64,000 bases of DNA, taken from assembly GCA_017651185.1 (NCBI GenBank), contig JAGCDJ010000017.1:17108-81107 (forward strand), in the 5' to 3' direction. The notes under the pieces were generated by a model. The model worked only from the letters and a program-made list of their open reading frames with translations, did no database searches and was not told where the DNA came from. Source of the stretch: Bacteroidales bacterium (lineage in GTDB: Bacteria > Bacteroidota > Bacteroidia > Bacteroidales > ML635J-15). Within the stretch, counting starts at the first letter, position 1, and each line of letters begins with the position of its first letter. The translations under genes and the position numbers were made by a program. This document shows, piece after piece, positions 1-9,544 of the stretch.

Positions 1-598
1 TGCTGTCGTTTCGTGCGGAGCAGGAAAGACGGATGACACTGCTGGCGCTAATAAGGAACAGCAGGTTGCTAACGATACCGTAATTGCTGAGGTTGCTGAA
101 GTAGAAGAGGAAGTGGTTGTGGATGTAGAACCTTTTTTTATTACTCCCGATTTGGCATTTATGGAAGTGCATGGTCATGTTAAGTCGGTGGAATATATGA
201 ATGGTCGCAAGGCGGTATTTGACGAAGAAGGAAATCTTGTTGATTATGCGACAGAATATTCTGGTGATAATGAGGTTTATATCGGTCGTGACGATGATGG
301 ATATATAGTATCAACCTACGATGGTCCAGGCGGAAGCGAGATGTTCGATTACGACAAGGAGAAAATGCGACTAGTATTGACTGCAGCAGGGGATGGTGCC
401 TACTATTCGGAATGCAACATTAAGTATGATGAAAACGGAAATGTATTCAGATACAGTTTTTTATCAGAGAATATGGCGGAGGAAACCAGCGATGAATGGT
501 ATGCTGATGTTGAGATTGTCGCAAAGGATGACCAGGGAAACTGGACGGAATTGAAATCTGAAGACGTTACTGTAAAACGAACGATTGTATATTATTAG
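1..598 (+). CDS. Putative lipoprotein, 5' end outside window
   Basis: The frame is open from the window edge (first full codon at base 2) to TAG at 596-598. The first visible residues read AVVSCGAGK, which looks like the end of a lipoprotein signal peptide with the lipobox Cys, so the true start lies a few tens of bases upstream. An acidic, Glu/Val-rich linker follows, then about 160 residues of soluble, acidic, aromatic-rich sequence with repeated short motifs of the type YDENGN, reminiscent of beta-rich repeats. I do not recognise a family. It is probably an exported, membrane-anchored protein. A strong terminator follows it. Confidence 0.7.
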   Translation, partial: AVVSCGAGKTDDTAGANKEQQVANDTVIAEVAEVEEEVVVDVEPFFITPDLAFMEVHGHVKSVEYMNGRKAVFDEEGNLVDYATEYSGDNEVYIGRDDDGYIVSTYDGPGGSEMFDYDKEKMRLVLTAAGDGAYYSECNIKYDENGNVFRYSFLSENMAEETSDEWYADVEIVAKDDQGNWTELKSEDVTVKRTIVYY

Positions 599-604
599 AA
601 TAGG

Positions 605-630
605 AAAAAGAGGTTGTAACACCTCTTTTT
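605..630 (+). terminator. Rho-independent terminator after the first lipoprotein
   Basis: A 10-bp stem (AAAAAGAGGT at 605-614 with ACCTCTTTTT at 621-630) has a 6-nt loop and runs into a T tract, directly after the stop codon at 598. It separates the lipoprotein from the methyltransferase gene at 647. Confidence 0.85.
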
Positions 631-646
631 TTTATAGTTTGCTGAC

Positions 647-1186
647 ATGAGCATTATAACTATACAGCGATATATGTCGCCATGTGGAGAGTTGATTATT
701 GGTTCTTTAGATGGTTGCCTTTGCCTGTGTGACTGGGTAGGAGGTAGGCATCGTCATTCGACTGAATTGCGGTTGAAAAGATTGCTGAACGCTGAATATC
801 AGGAAGGATCTTCCAATGTGATAGAAGTTGCTTGCAGGCAACTCGATGAGTATTTCCGAGGAGAACGCAGAGTTTTTGACCTTCCGTTGCTATTTGCTGG
901 TTCTTCATTCCAGAAAATGGTTTGGAAAGAGTTGCTCAATATACCATACGGAACAACGATTTCGTATGGCGAGATGTCTAGGCGTTTAGGTATGCCAAAG
1001 GCAGTTCGTGCGTTAGCCAATGCCAATGGCGCCAATGCTATAAGTGTTGTTGTGCCTTGTCACAGAGTTGTAGGCAGCAATGGTTCGCTTACAGGTTATG
1101 GCGGTGGCTTGGATGTTAAGCGCTTTTTGTTGAATCTGGAAAATTTAGAACGAAATTGTGGCACCGCCCATGAAGTAAATTCCTGA
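647..1186 (+). CDS. ogt: Methylated-DNA--protein-cysteine methyltransferase
   Basis: This suicide DNA-repair protein moves the alkyl group from O6-alkylguanine to its own cysteine. The C-terminal half carries the active-site motif PCHRV with Cys138. It is preceded by the helix-turn-helix region IPYGTTISYGEM (about 99-110) and RALANANGAN with the Arg finger, and followed by the GxLxGYGGGLxxKxxLL signature. The length of 179 residues is usual for the Ogt/MGMT family. The N-terminal ribonuclease-like domain is poorly conserved, as is common. Its 3' end overlaps the convergent TonB-receptor gene by 42 bp, so the two transcripts are antisense at their ends. Confidence 0.95.
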   Translation: MSIITIQRYMSPCGELIIGSLDGCLCLCDWVGGRHRHSTELRLKRLLNAEYQEGSSNVIEVACRQLDEYFRGERRVFDLPLLFAGSSFQKMVWKELLNIPYGTTISYGEMSRRLGMPKAVRALANANGANAISVVVPCHRVVGSNGSLTGYGGGLDVKRFLLNLENLERNCGTAHEVNS

Positions 1187-3604
1187 CTGCGGGAAGTAGT
1201 TTGCCCACGACTTTTCGTTTCCTAGTTCGTACCATAGTCCGCCGTATGCGTTGTCGTTGTACTTGGTATTGAACAGGTTGTTGACTTCAAACTTGAAGCG
1301 TATGCCTTTTACGTATTTTGTTATTATTTCATAGTCGAAACCTAAACTGCTTATGCAGTATGGCTTGATAATCCTGTCGTTGCTTGATGTGTTGTCGTAG
1401 TGCTGTTTGCCTACGTACTTTACGTTGTAGAAAAGGTTGAAGTTGCCGAAAATGTTGTAGTTGATACTTCCTGATGCAATTATTTCGGGTGAATAGGCAA
1501 TTTTAGCGTTGGAAATATGCAGGTCAATTGTGCCGTCGCTCGATCCGTCGTAGGTTTGTGCTGTGTAGTAATAGTCCTTGATTCTGTTTTTGCTGAAAGT
1601 TGCATTTGCTTCTATCTGTAGGCGACGGTGCGGTTTTACTGCTGCAGTAAGTTCTATTCCAGCACGGTAACTTTTGTCAACGTTTGTCATTATGTAGTAT
1701 CCGTACTGCGAAAATTCGCCAGTGGGAACAATCTGGTCGCGGTAGTCCATGTAGTAAAGGTTCAGTTCGCCAGAAAACACTTTTGATTTGTAGGAATATC
1801 CTAGTTCGTAGTCAACAAGCGATTCAGAGTCAATACTTTCGCTTGATTGTGCTGTTTCGCGTATGCTTTCGCGCGAAGGTTCTCTGTGCGAATGTGCTAC
1901 GGAGGCGTAAAGTCGCATTTTCGGCGTGATTTCGTAGTTTATTCCGCCTTTTGGATTGAAGAAGTTGTAGTCGAACTCTTTGCTTATTGTGTTCTGGCTG
2001 CCGTTTTCTCCTACGATGCGGTCTATTCCAGTCATTTCATAGTCGATCATTCGGTACTGGACGTCGGCGTACAAGGTGATTTTGTCAATGAATGTGCATC
2101 CTACCTTGTAAAATGCGCTAAATTCATCCTTGTCGCTTGAATTGCTGTACCATTTGTGGTCCTTTTCTGTATTCCCTGCGTATTGCATCCAGATTATGTT
2201 GCCGAAATACTTGCCCTCGTAGAATTTGCCTGTCAGTCCGAATGTGTTCACGAATTTGCCAATCTCGTGCGTGGCACTGATTGTTCCTCCGTAGAAGTTG
2301 TTCGACTCCATGAGTCGCCTTATTAGGTCGGTCTGGCTTATTGTGGTGATTGACGTGAATGACTGTCCTTCGTGAGATACCACAGTGGGCAGCGAAAGAT
2401 TTTGAAGTCCGTAGTTTATGTAGTACTGCTGGTTCTTGTATTCTTCGTCGTATCCGTCGCCACGATTGAAGAATCCTTTGAGATTCAGTTCGATACTATT
2501 CCAAATCTTTTGCGAGTAAATCAGTTGTACATGTGTCTGCTGGTAATTTTCTTTTGTGTCTTCGTAGTATTTTCTTGAACTGTTTCTGTCGAAGTATTCG
2601 CCTGCCGAGTTGTATTCCCTGTTGGTTTCAATGTATTGCGCCGGACATCCCCATCTCGATATGCCAGTTTTGGTCTTACCGTATATTATGTTTGCGCTCA
2701 GCGAGTTGGTTTTTCCTCGCCAAGTTGCGCTTACCATTATGGCGTTTTGGTTGCTGCCGCTCATTTCGATGTATCCGTTGCTAATGAGTTTCGCCATGCG
2801 CAGGTCAATCGAAAATCCGTTCTTCATTATTCCGGTTCCTGCCGAAATGCTTGCCTTAGTCGTGCCGAACGCACCGCCCATTACAGATATGTCGCCGTAT
2901 GGCTTGTCGCTTGGCGGGTTTGTCTTGATGTCGATGCTTGCACCATAGGCGTATGTTCCGCTTGATGAAGAACCTATACCGCGTGTTATGCTGATGCTAC
3001 TTGTTGAACTGGCGAAGTCGGGCAAGTGGTGCCACAACACTTTTCTTGAATCGGGGTCGGTAAGTTGTATGCCGTTCAACGTTATGTTTATGGCCTCGTG
3101 TCCGATTCCGCGTATGCGGTAGTCTGTAAAACCTATTCCCGAACCATTTTCGGATAGTGCGACAAACGATGGCGTGTGTTCGAGTATGCTTGGAATGTCG
3201 CGTGATATGTTGCGTCTGTTTATATATGTTTCGTCGTATGTGGCAAATGTCATCGGCGTCCTTCGGTCGGATATTGCTTCTAGGATATGCAAACTGTCGT
3301 CGGATACGTATGTAATCTTTAGTTTGATTGTGTCGAGGTATATACCGTTGTCGCCAACGAAATGTTTTTCGTCGTACCGGTCAAATCCGCTGTACGACAC
3401 TACAATCCTTTGTTCGCCCTTCCTGCATCGTACCGAAAAGTTTCCGTTTGCATCGGTTGTCCCGCTTTGTCTCGAACCGCCTACTATGACGTTTGCTCCG
3501 TACAAAGGCAGTCCCGTATCATCGGTAACAATGCCGGTGATTCTCTGCGGAAGGCATTCGAGAACCGCAAAAAAAGCAAATATCAGCAATACAAGGCGTT
3601 TCAT
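1145..3604 (-). CDS. TonB-dependent outer-membrane receptor
   Basis: An 819-residue outer-membrane protein. It begins with a signal peptide (about 1-19), then a CarboxypepD_reg-like beta-sandwich (about 21-95) typical of Bacteroidota receptors, a plug domain (about 115-230, with a YRIRGIG-type segment) and a long 22-strand-type barrel ending in Phe. It should import a large or scarce ligand such as a siderophore, cobalamin or metal complex using TonB energy. No SusD homologue or SusC-specific motif is nearby, so it is more like a siderophore/vitamin receptor than a glycan one; the substrate cannot be read from the sequence. Upstream at 3689-3696 the minus strand has TATTTTCG, a possible -7 element. 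Confidence 0.93.
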   Translation of the reverse strand: MKRLVLLIFAFFAVLECLPQRITGIVTDDTGLPLYGANVIVGGSRQSGTTDANGNFSVRCRKGEQRIVVSYSGFDRYDEKHFVGDNGIYLDTIKLKITYVSDDSLHILEAISDRRTPMTFATYDETYINRRNISRDIPSILEHTPSFVALSENGSGIGFTDYRIRGIGHEAINITLNGIQLTDPDSRKVLWHHLPDFASSTSSISITRGIGSSSSGTYAYGASIDIKTNPPSDKPYGDISVMGGAFGTTKASISAGTGIMKNGFSIDLRMAKLISNGYIEMSGSNQNAIMVSATWRGKTNSLSANIIYGKTKTGISRWGCPAQYIETNREYNSAGEYFDRNSSRKYYEDTKENYQQTHVQLIYSQKIWNSIELNLKGFFNRGDGYDEEYKNQQYYINYGLQNLSLPTVVSHEGQSFTSITTISQTDLIRRLMESNNFYGGTISATHEIGKFVNTFGLTGKFYEGKYFGNIIWMQYAGNTEKDHKWYSNSSDKDEFSAFYKVGCTFIDKITLYADVQYRMIDYEMTGIDRIVGENGSQNTISKEFDYNFFNPKGGINYEITPKMRLYASVAHSHREPSRESIRETAQSSESIDSESLVDYELGYSYKSKVFSGELNLYYMDYRDQIVPTGEFSQYGYYIMTNVDKSYRAGIELTAAVKPHRRLQIEANATFSKNRIKDYYYTAQTYDGSSDGTIDLHISNAKIAYSPEIIASGSINYNIFGNFNLFYNVKYVGKQHYDNTSSNDRIIKPYCISSLGFDYEIITKYVKGIRFKFEVNNLFNTKYNDNAYGGLWYELGNEKSWANYFPQSGIYFMGGATISF

Positions 3605-3761
3605 TGCTTATTAAAACTCTTCATTCAAAAATATTTCCGTACACTACAGGTTAGAAACGTATTCAAACTCAAATTATTTTTTGCGGTGCGAAAATAATGT
3701 TTTTCGTGGATAATAAATGCGAAAAAATGTTTAAATTTGCCACTGCTTAACAATATTGTAT

Positions 3762-4136
3762 ATGAAAAGGATTTGTCCCGTCTGTCATACGGAATTCGAA
3801 GGTCGTGCCGACAAGAAGTTTTGCTGCGACCAGTGCCGTAACACCTATAATAATCAGTTGAAACAGGAAACCAACAATTTCTCGTACAAGGTAAATCGTG
3901 TGCTTAAGAAAAACCGTCAGGTGCTATGCGACATTTATGCTAAATTGGAGAAACCAGACAAGGAAAGGCATTCTGTGCAACGCGAAAGACTGGTCAAGGA
4001 AGGGTTCAAGTTCGACTACATGACAAATATTTACAGAACAAAGACCGACAAGGTATACTATTATTGTTACGACTACGGATATTATGTCGACAATGATTTC
4101 GTTGTGATTGTAAGAAAAAAGGATTACGTTGATTAA
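3762..4136 (+). CDS. Small zinc-ribbon protein
   Basis: A 124-residue protein with an N-terminal zinc-binding module: Cys5-Pro-Val-Cys8 and Cys22-Asp-Gln-Cys25, of the CPxCxxxF...CxxxCR type seen in DUF2116-like ribbons. The remainder is basic and rich in Lys, Tyr and Asp. I chose ATG at 3762 because the CPVC motif follows directly; a TTG lies two codons upstream. A TAAATTTG -7-type element sits at 3732-3739. It ends 11 bp before the leucyl aminopeptidase gene and probably shares its transcript. Its role is unknown; nucleic-acid or protein binding is plausible. Confidence 0.8.
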   Translation: MKRICPVCHTEFEGRADKKFCCDQCRNTYNNQLKQETNNFSYKVNRVLKKNRQVLCDIYAKLEKPDKERHSVQRERLVKEGFKFDYMTNIYRTKTDKVYYYCYDYGYYVDNDFVVIVRKKDYVD

Positions 4137-4147
4137 AAGCATTTTAT

Positions 4148-5563
4148 ATGATTAAGAATATAAAAAAATATAATGGTAGTGAGAGTGTTGTGTATATTCT
4201 CTCTGATTTGAGCAGGATTGATGCATTGGAAATCGCTGATGCAGAAAAGAAATATGCGCAGGAAACTCTTAAGGAGAAAAACCTCGTTACGATTAATCTT
4301 TATGGTAAACATTGCTTTGTCGTTTATTTCAAAGCAGACAAACCTATCGACGAGCAGCGCGAAAAAATTCGTAGGGCAGGATGCAGTATTTCTGATACTT
4401 TAAACGCTGCAAAGCAGAAGTCTGTAAACATAATCGATTATTCCGGTGCGGATATGTGTTATGCGCTTGCCGAAGGAATTGAACTGTCTAATTATCGTTT
4501 CGATAAGTACAAGTCAAAGAAAAGTGAAGTTACGCTGTCGGATGTTAAGATTGTTGGCAATGCTGACAAGAACGAGATACTTAGCCTTAACAGTTTGGTA
4601 AACGGTGTTTACGTTGCCCGCGACATAGTGAACGAACCTTTGTCGTACATGACTGCCAAGAAACTTTCGGAAGAAGTTGAGAGCATGGGCAAGAAATATG
4701 GTTTCAAGACAGAAATTCTTGACAAAAAGCAGATAGAAAGTTTGAAGATGGGTGGACTTCTTGCTGTAAATCGCGGTAGCGTTGAACCACCGACATTCAG
4801 CATTCTGAAATGGGAACCTAAAAATGCTATTAACGAGCATCCGTATATTCTTGTAGGCAAGGGACTTGTTTTTGATACTGGCGGTTACGACCTTAAACCT
4901 TCCAGTTCGATGGATACAATGAAGAGCGACAAGTCTGGTGGTGCTGCTGTGGTCGGTACAATTGTCGCCTTGGCAAATGCAGGTGTCCCTGTAAAGGTAT
5001 ACGGACTAATTCCTGCAACCGAAAATAGGATAGGAGCAACCGCATACGTTCCAGAGGATATAATTACTATGTATGACGGAACTACCGTTGAAATTGCTAA
5101 CACTGATGCCGAAGGTCGTCTTATTCTTGCAGACGCACTTTCGTATGCAAAGAAGTACAACCCCGAACTTGTAATCGACATTGCTACGCTTACTGGTGCG
5201 GCTATTGTAGCGGTAGGAGAAAAGAATACCGCCGTGCTTGGTAATTCGACCGAAGATATTGAGAAACTGAAGAAATATGGTTTCAATGTGTGGGAAAGAT
5301 TGGTAGAACTGCCTTTGTGGGACGATTTTGCTGAGCAGTTGAAATCACCGATTGCTGACCTTAAGAATTGCGGAAATCGTTATGGCGGAACAATTACGGC
5401 AGCAATGTTCCTCAAACATTTTACCGACTACAAGTGGGTTCATCTTGACATTGCAGGACCAGCTTTCACAGAAAAGAATGATTCGTATCGAGGAAATGGT
5501 GGAACATCTGTGCCGACAAGGTTATTATTCAAATATTTTACGGAATTGGAAACCGACAAATAA
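4148..5563 (+). CDS. Leucyl aminopeptidase family protein (M17)
   Basis: A cytosolic di-zinc aminopeptidase that releases N-terminal residues from peptides. The C-terminal catalytic domain has the family landmarks in order: GKGLVFDTGG (Lys and first Asp ligands, about residues 237-246), MKSDKSGGAA (Asp ligand and catalytic Lys region) and NTDAEGRL (about 317-324; Asp and Glu ligands and catalytic Arg), then the ATLTGA helix. The length of 471 is normal. The N-terminal macro-like domain is divergent. The gene follows the zinc-ribbon gene closely. All key residues appear present, so it should be active. Confidence 0.94.
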   Translation: MIKNIKKYNGSESVVYILSDLSRIDALEIADAEKKYAQETLKEKNLVTINLYGKHCFVVYFKADKPIDEQREKIRRAGCSISDTLNAAKQKSVNIIDYSGADMCYALAEGIELSNYRFDKYKSKKSEVTLSDVKIVGNADKNEILSLNSLVNGVYVARDIVNEPLSYMTAKKLSEEVESMGKKYGFKTEILDKKQIESLKMGGLLAVNRGSVEPPTFSILKWEPKNAINEHPYILVGKGLVFDTGGYDLKPSSSMDTMKSDKSGGAAVVGTIVALANAGVPVKVYGLIPATENRIGATAYVPEDIITMYDGTTVEIANTDAEGRLILADALSYAKKYNPELVIDIATLTGAAIVAVGEKNTAVLGNSTEDIEKLKKYGFNVWERLVELPLWDDFAEQLKSPIADLKNCGNRYGGTITAAMFLKHFTDYKWVHLDIAGPAFTEKNDSYRGNGGTSVPTRLLFKYFTELETDK

Positions 5564-5571
5564 TTTGATAC

Positions 5572-5599
5572 AAATCAAAAATCGTAAATCAAAAATCGT
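5572..5599. repeat. Tandem duplication of a 14-bp unit
   Basis: Two exact head-to-tail copies of AAATCAAAAATCGT lie at 5572-5585 and 5586-5599, between the aminopeptidase stop and pdxA. A related run of ATCGTAAAT-like units is found at 50203-50246. Confidence 0.8.
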
Positions 5600-5644
5600 A
5601 AATAAATTGTATTTTCGCACCTAAATTTTGAAAAATATAACAAT

Positions 5645-6709
5645 ATGACTAAAATAAAGATTGGCTTTACGCCCGGTGACATCAACGGAATTGGCTATGA
5701 GGTGATTCTCAAGTCGTTGATGGATATTAAGAACATACCAAATGCTGTGACTATTATATATGGTTCCCCGAAGATTCTCGCATATTACAAGAAAAATCTT
5801 GGAAGCAATGTAAATACCACGACTATAAATTCGGCAGAGGATGCCAAGAGCATGGGAATCTACGTAATCAACTGCAATAGCGAGGATATACGTGTTGAGG
5901 CAGGCAAGTCGAACGAAATGGCAGGTTTGGCATCGTTCCAAGCACTAGAAAAAGCAACGACTGACTTGAAAAACAAGGAGATAGATATTCTTGTAACTGG
6001 ACCTATTAATAAATGGAACATTCAGTCGGCTGGTTTTAACTTCCCGGGACATACCGAATATCTGGCACAGCAGTTCAATGCCGACAAGTGTCTGATGCTC
6101 ATGTGCAGCGAGGCGTTGAAGGTTGGTGTGGCAACTGGGCATATTCCAATTTCGGAGGTTTCGAAGGCACTTACAAAGGAATTGATACTTGAAAAACTTG
6201 AAATTCTCAACGATTCACTTAAACGCGACTTTATTGTTACCAAACCGCGTATTGCAGTACTTGGCTTGAATCCTCACTGCGGCGACCATGGCGTAATTGG
6301 CAACGAGGAGGAAAACGTTATAATTCCTGCAATTAACGAGGCACGCGAAAAGGATATCCTTGCATTCGGACCATATTCGGCAGATGGTTTCTTCGGTTCG
6401 GGCGACTTCAAGAAGTTTGATGCCGTGCTTGCTATGTATCACGATCAGGGACTTGCTCCTTTCAAGGCATTAACTTTTGATGATGGCGTTAACTATACTG
6501 CTGGTTTGCCAGTAGTTCGCACATCACCTGCACATGGAACAGCATACGAAATTGCTGGCAAGAATCAGGCCAACTACTTGCCTATGTGCAATGCGATACG
6601 CATGGCAGTTGACATTTATTGCAACCGTAGAAGTCTTGTTGACCTCGAAGAATCGCGCCACAATGTTGATGACTATAATATTAACGAAATAAATAAGGTT
6701 GACGAATAG
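5645..6709 (+). CDS. pdxA: 4-hydroxythreonine-4-phosphate dehydrogenase
   Basis: PdxA oxidises 4-phosphohydroxy-L-threonine with NAD in the DXP-dependent pathway to pyridoxal phosphate. The sequence opens with the family start [14 protein letters not shown] and contains [17 protein letters not shown], the metal-binding segment [16 protein letters not shown] and the C-terminal [14 protein letters not shown] motif. The length of 354 is typical for Bacteroidota PdxA. A TATTTTCG element at 5610-5617 is a likely -7 box. The malic enzyme gene begins 20 bp after the stop, suggesting co-transcription. Metal-binding histidines are conserved, so it should be functional. Confidence 0.97.
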   Translation: MTKIKIGFTPGDINGIGYEVILKSLMDIKNIPNAVTIIYGSPKILAYYKKNLGSNVNTTTINSAEDAKSMGIYVINCNSEDIRVEAGKSNEMAGLASFQALEKATTDLKNKEIDILVTGPINKWNIQSAGFNFPGHTEYLAQQFNADKCLMLMCSEALKVGVATGHIPISEVSKALTKELILEKLEILNDSLKRDFIVTKPRIAVLGLNPHCGDHGVIGNEEENVIIPAINEAREKDILAFGPYSADGFFGSGDFKKFDAVLAMYHDQGLAPFKALTFDDGVNYTAGLPVVRTSPAHGTAYEIAGKNQANYLPMCNAIRMAVDIYCNRRSLVDLEESRHNVDDYNINEINKVDE

Positions 6710-6729
6710 CAACCGCAAAACAGACGAAA

Positions 6730-8031
6730 ATGAGTTTATACACAAAACAAGATGCCCTCGACTACCATAGCCAAGGCAGAAAAGGAAAGATAGAGGTAGT
6801 TTCGACAAAGGATTTCCAGACACAGAAGGACTTGTCGCTTGCATATACACCAGGTGTGGCTGAACCATGCCTCGAAATTAAGGACGATGTGCAGAAAGTT
6901 TACGACTATACCGCAAAGGGAAACCTTGTGGCTGTGGTCAGCAACGGAACAGCTGTACTTGGTTTGGGTGACATAGGTCCCGAGGCAGGAAAACCTGTTA
7001 TGGAAGGCAAGGGCTTGTTGTTCAAATCGTTCGCTGATGTTGACGTGTTCGACATTGAAATCAACGAGAAGGATCCGCAGAAGGTTGTCGAAATCGTTAA
7101 GTCCCTCGAACCAACTTTTGGCGGTATAAATCTTGAAGATATAAAGGCACCCGAGTGTTTCTACATTGAAACTGAGTTGAAGAAGCAAATGAACATCCCT
7201 GTTTTCCACGACGACCAGCATGGAACTGCAATAATTTCGGGAGCTGCATTGCTTAACGCCTTGAAGATTGCAGGAAAGAAAATTGACGAGGTGAAGGTTG
7301 TGTTCAATGGAGCAGGGGCTGCTGGCATAAGTTGTGCCCGTTTGTTCTGCACTCTTGGCGTAAAGCGCGAAAACATAGTGCTTTGCGATAGCAAGGGCGT
7401 TGTTCGTGCCGGCAATCCTAAATTGACTGAACAGAAGCGTGAGTTTGCAACAACTCGTGACTTGCACACTTTGGCAGATGCAATGGTTGGCGCCGATGTA
7501 TTTGCTGGTGTTTCGGTCGGCAATGTGGTTACCAAGGGCATGATGAAGACAATGGCAAAGGACCCTGTTGTTTTTGCAATGGCAAATCCTATCCCAGAAA
7601 TATCATACGAAGATGCTAAGGAATCGCGTCCAGATGTGATAATTGCAACTGGCAGAAGCGATTACCCGAATCAGGTTAACAATGTGCTTGGTTTCCCATT
7701 CATTTTCCGTGGTGCTTTGGATGTTTGCGCAACCCAGATAAACGAAGAAATGAAGATTGCAGCATCACATGCTTTGGCTGAACTGGCAATGGAACCAGTT
7801 CCCGACTATGTGTGCGAGGCCTACAATGTCGATAAGATTGAATTTGGTCGCGAATACATAATTCCAAAGCCACTTGATTTGCGAGTAATCGAATGCGTCG
7901 CACCCGCAGTTGCAAAGGCCGCTATGGAAACTGGCGTTGCCCGTCGCAATATAACCGACTGGGAAGAATACAAGTTGCAACTTCGCGCACGAGTGAGAAG
8001 GGTACACGACAACTACGCAAAGACTAAGTAA
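6730..8031 (+). CDS. Malic enzyme (short form)
   Basis: Oxidative decarboxylation of malate to pyruvate with NAD(P). The malic N-domain has [14 protein letters not shown] (catalytic Tyr region) and [12 protein letters not shown], followed by [15 protein letters not shown] and [10 protein letters not shown] (metal ligands). The NAD-binding domain has the [14 protein letters not shown]ossmann loop, then ANPIPEI and a [11 protein letters not shown] segment. With 433 residues it is the short bacterial form and lacks the phosphotransacetylase-like tail of MaeB. Cofactor preference cannot be assigned from sequence alone. It sits just downstream of pdxA, probably in one transcript. Confidence 0.95.
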   Translation: MSLYTKQDALDYHSQGRKGKIEVVSTKDFQTQKDLSLAYTPGVAEPCLEIKDDVQKVYDYTAKGNLVAVVSNGTAVLGLGDIGPEAGKPVMEGKGLLFKSFADVDVFDIEINEKDPQKVVEIVKSLEPTFGGINLEDIKAPECFYIETELKKQMNIPVFHDDQHGTAIISGAALLNALKIAGKKIDEVKVVFNGAGAAGISCARLFCTLGVKRENIVLCDSKGVVRAGNPKLTEQKREFATTRDLHTLADAMVGADVFAGVSVGNVVTKGMMKTMAKDPVVFAMANPIPEISYEDAKESRPDVIIATGRSDYPNQVNNVLGFPFIFRGALDVCATQINEEMKIAASHALAELAMEPVPDYVCEAYNVDKIEFGREYIIPKPLDLRVIECVAPAVAKAAMETGVARRNITDWEEYKLQLRARVRRVHDNYAKTK

Positions 8032-8131
8032 TTAGTCAATGTGAATGCGGTGTATTTGTTGGGAGTAGGTTTTGCCTATTCCTTGCATATTGTCAAACAT
8101 ATACCTTTCTGAAATTTTGTAATTTTGCAGC

Positions 8132-9001
8132 ATGAAAAGAATGACGCTTTTTATTGCATTGTGCTTGGTTTCTGCACTATCGTTTGCTCAGGAAAAAATA
8201 CCTGTGGACACTATTTCACGTGGAAACCTAACTGTAATCCTATACAATGACAAAACATGGCAATATGTTGACATACAACCTGCTGCTTCCGTTCAAATAG
8301 TGGATTCAGTAAACATTACAGCACAAAATTGGATTACTAATTCGGTATATGCGCAAAAACCAGATTATGCTCGCACAAAGGATACCTGCATCATAGATTT
8401 TGGAGCAGATGTGAACAATTATAGTTTTCCGGTTAGGGGAAAAGTCTATTCCAGGTTCGGAATGCGTAGTGGAAAAATGCACACTGGTGTTGACATAGAA
8501 TTGAAGCAGGACGATACTGTCGTTGCTGCTTTCGATGGCATTGTACGTTTTGCAGGATGGAATAATTCTGGATATGGAAATGTAGTGGTAATCAGACATT
8601 ACAATGGACTAGAAACAGTATATGCTCATCTTAGCGAGGTAAAATGCATGGCAAACCAGAAGGTAACCGCAGGTGAACTCGTCGGATTTGGCGGGAATAC
8701 AGGACGGGCAACTGGCACTCATTTGCATTTTGAAACTCGCCTGAAAGACAATGCTTTCGACCCCGAACTGATATTTAATTTGCAGACTGGCGTTTTGGTT
8801 GCCGACAAAATTCCACTATATGCGAGCAACTTTGACTATATGAAATATGTTGACAATTCTGAATATCATGTTGTTAAGTCGGGTGACACTCTTTATGCCA
8901 TCGCTCGCAAGTACCATGTTTCGGTAAAGCAGATTTGCGACCTCAACGGAATCAAGGAAACTTCAATATTGAGCGTAGGCAAGAGGTTGCGTCTGAGGTA
9001 G
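8132..9001 (+). CDS. M23 peptidase with C-terminal LysM domain
   Basis: A secreted or periplasmic cell-wall endopeptidase or divisome-type activator. A signal peptide (about 1-19, ending SFAQ) is followed by a LytM/M23 domain (about 95-215). Zinc ligands are visible in HTGVD (about residue 116) and HLHFE (about 199), with the supporting AHLSEV segment. A LysM peptidoglycan-binding module fills the last 45 residues (YHVVKSGDTLYAIARKY). The order catalytic domain then LysM is common in Bacteroidota. TAATTTTG at 8120-8127 resembles a -7 box but would leave almost no leader. Confidence 0.93.
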   Translation: MKRMTLFIALCLVSALSFAQEKIPVDTISRGNLTVILYNDKTWQYVDIQPAASVQIVDSVNITAQNWITNSVYAQKPDYARTKDTCIIDFGADVNNYSFPVRGKVYSRFGMRSGKMHTGVDIELKQDDTVVAAFDGIVRFAGWNNSGYGNVVVIRHYNGLETVYAHLSEVKCMANQKVTAGELVGFGGNTGRATGTHLHFETRLKDNAFDPELIFNLQTGVLVADKIPLYASNFDYMKYVDNSEYHVVKSGDTLYAIARKYHVSVKQICDLNGIKETSILSVGKRLRLR

Positions 9002-9025
9002 ACGTTTGGTATTTGCTTTATGACA

Positions 9026-9058
9026 AAAAATGACCGCCTTGTTCAAGCGGTCATTTTT
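9026..9058. terminator. Bidirectional terminator between the M23 gene and nrdG
   Basis: A perfect 12-bp stem (AAAAATGACCGC at 9026-9037 with GCGGTCATTTTT at 9047-9058) encloses a 9-nt loop between two convergent genes. A and T tracts flank both sides, so it can stop transcripts from either strand. Confidence 0.88.
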
Positions 9059-9082
9059 ATTATGATGGTTGCTAAAATTCTA

Positions 9083-9544
9083 TTAGATAACTTTTCTCCA
9101 GAACCTGTTGGTAATGTCGATTGGTTTGGTGTTGTTGATTTTGTACATCCTCTGGTTGGTTGTCTTTTTGTCGAGACCGCCGTACTTTGGATTGTATGGA
9201 CCAAGTTTCAAGTATTGGAACGGAGTAATGTCCTTCGGGAAATTCTGTTTTCCAGAATACCAAGCAACTTTTTTGTCGAAAGTCTTGCGTACATATTCGG
9301 CCATCTTGATAACTTCGTCCTGATTTGCATCACCACCCATGAAGCAGAAGCAAGTTATGCACTTGTTGTACTTTGAAATCATATTTGCTATGGTTTCTTC
9401 GTCAAGTTGGTCGCCGATGTCCTTGCACAAGTGCGGACTATGGCATCCAGGACAATGATTCGGGCAGTTGCTAAGGTTTACAGCCAAAGTAACTTCGTCT
9501 GGAACTTCTTGAAAAACGATGTCGTAATTGTAATACTTTAACAT
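9083..9544 (-). CDS. nrdG: Anaerobic ribonucleotide reductase activating protein
   Basis: A radical-SAM enzyme that installs the glycyl radical on NrdD. The [4Fe-4S] cluster motif is Cys27-x3-Cys31-x2-Cys34 (NCPNHCPGCH), followed by a GGDAN segment in the SAM-binding region. The length of 153 is usual for NrdG. Its start overlaps the 3' end of nrdD by 7 bp, so the two are translationally coupled. It is the last gene of the unit, ending just before a bidirectional terminator. Confidence 0.95.
   Translation of the reverse strand: MLKYYNYDIVFQEVPDEVTLAVNLSNCPNHCPGCHSPHLCKDIGDQLDEETIANMISKYNKCITCFCFMGGDANQDEVIKMAEYVRKTFDKKVAWYSGKQNFPKDITPFQYLKLGPYNPKYGGLDKKTTNQRMYKINNTKPIDITNRFWRKVI

Noticed and set aside
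3605..3755. Cobalamin or other riboswitch upstream of the TonB receptor
   Set aside because: The leader on the minus strand is under 100 nt, AT-rich and lacks any B12-box-like motif or strong fold.
6736..7467. A 243-codon minus-strand frame inside malic enzyme
   Set aside because: The plus-strand protein has all malic enzyme motifs; the reverse frame is Cys- and Leu-rich without any recognisable fold.
8041..8110. Possible riboswitch or attenuator in the leader of the M23 gene
   Set aside because: Only 100 bp long, with no stable hairpin and no T tract; it reads as ordinary spacer with a -7-like box close to the start.
9108..9376. Open frames on the plus strand opposite nrdG
   Set aside because: They are antisense to nrdG, which has clear radical-SAM motifs, and show no family features of their own.
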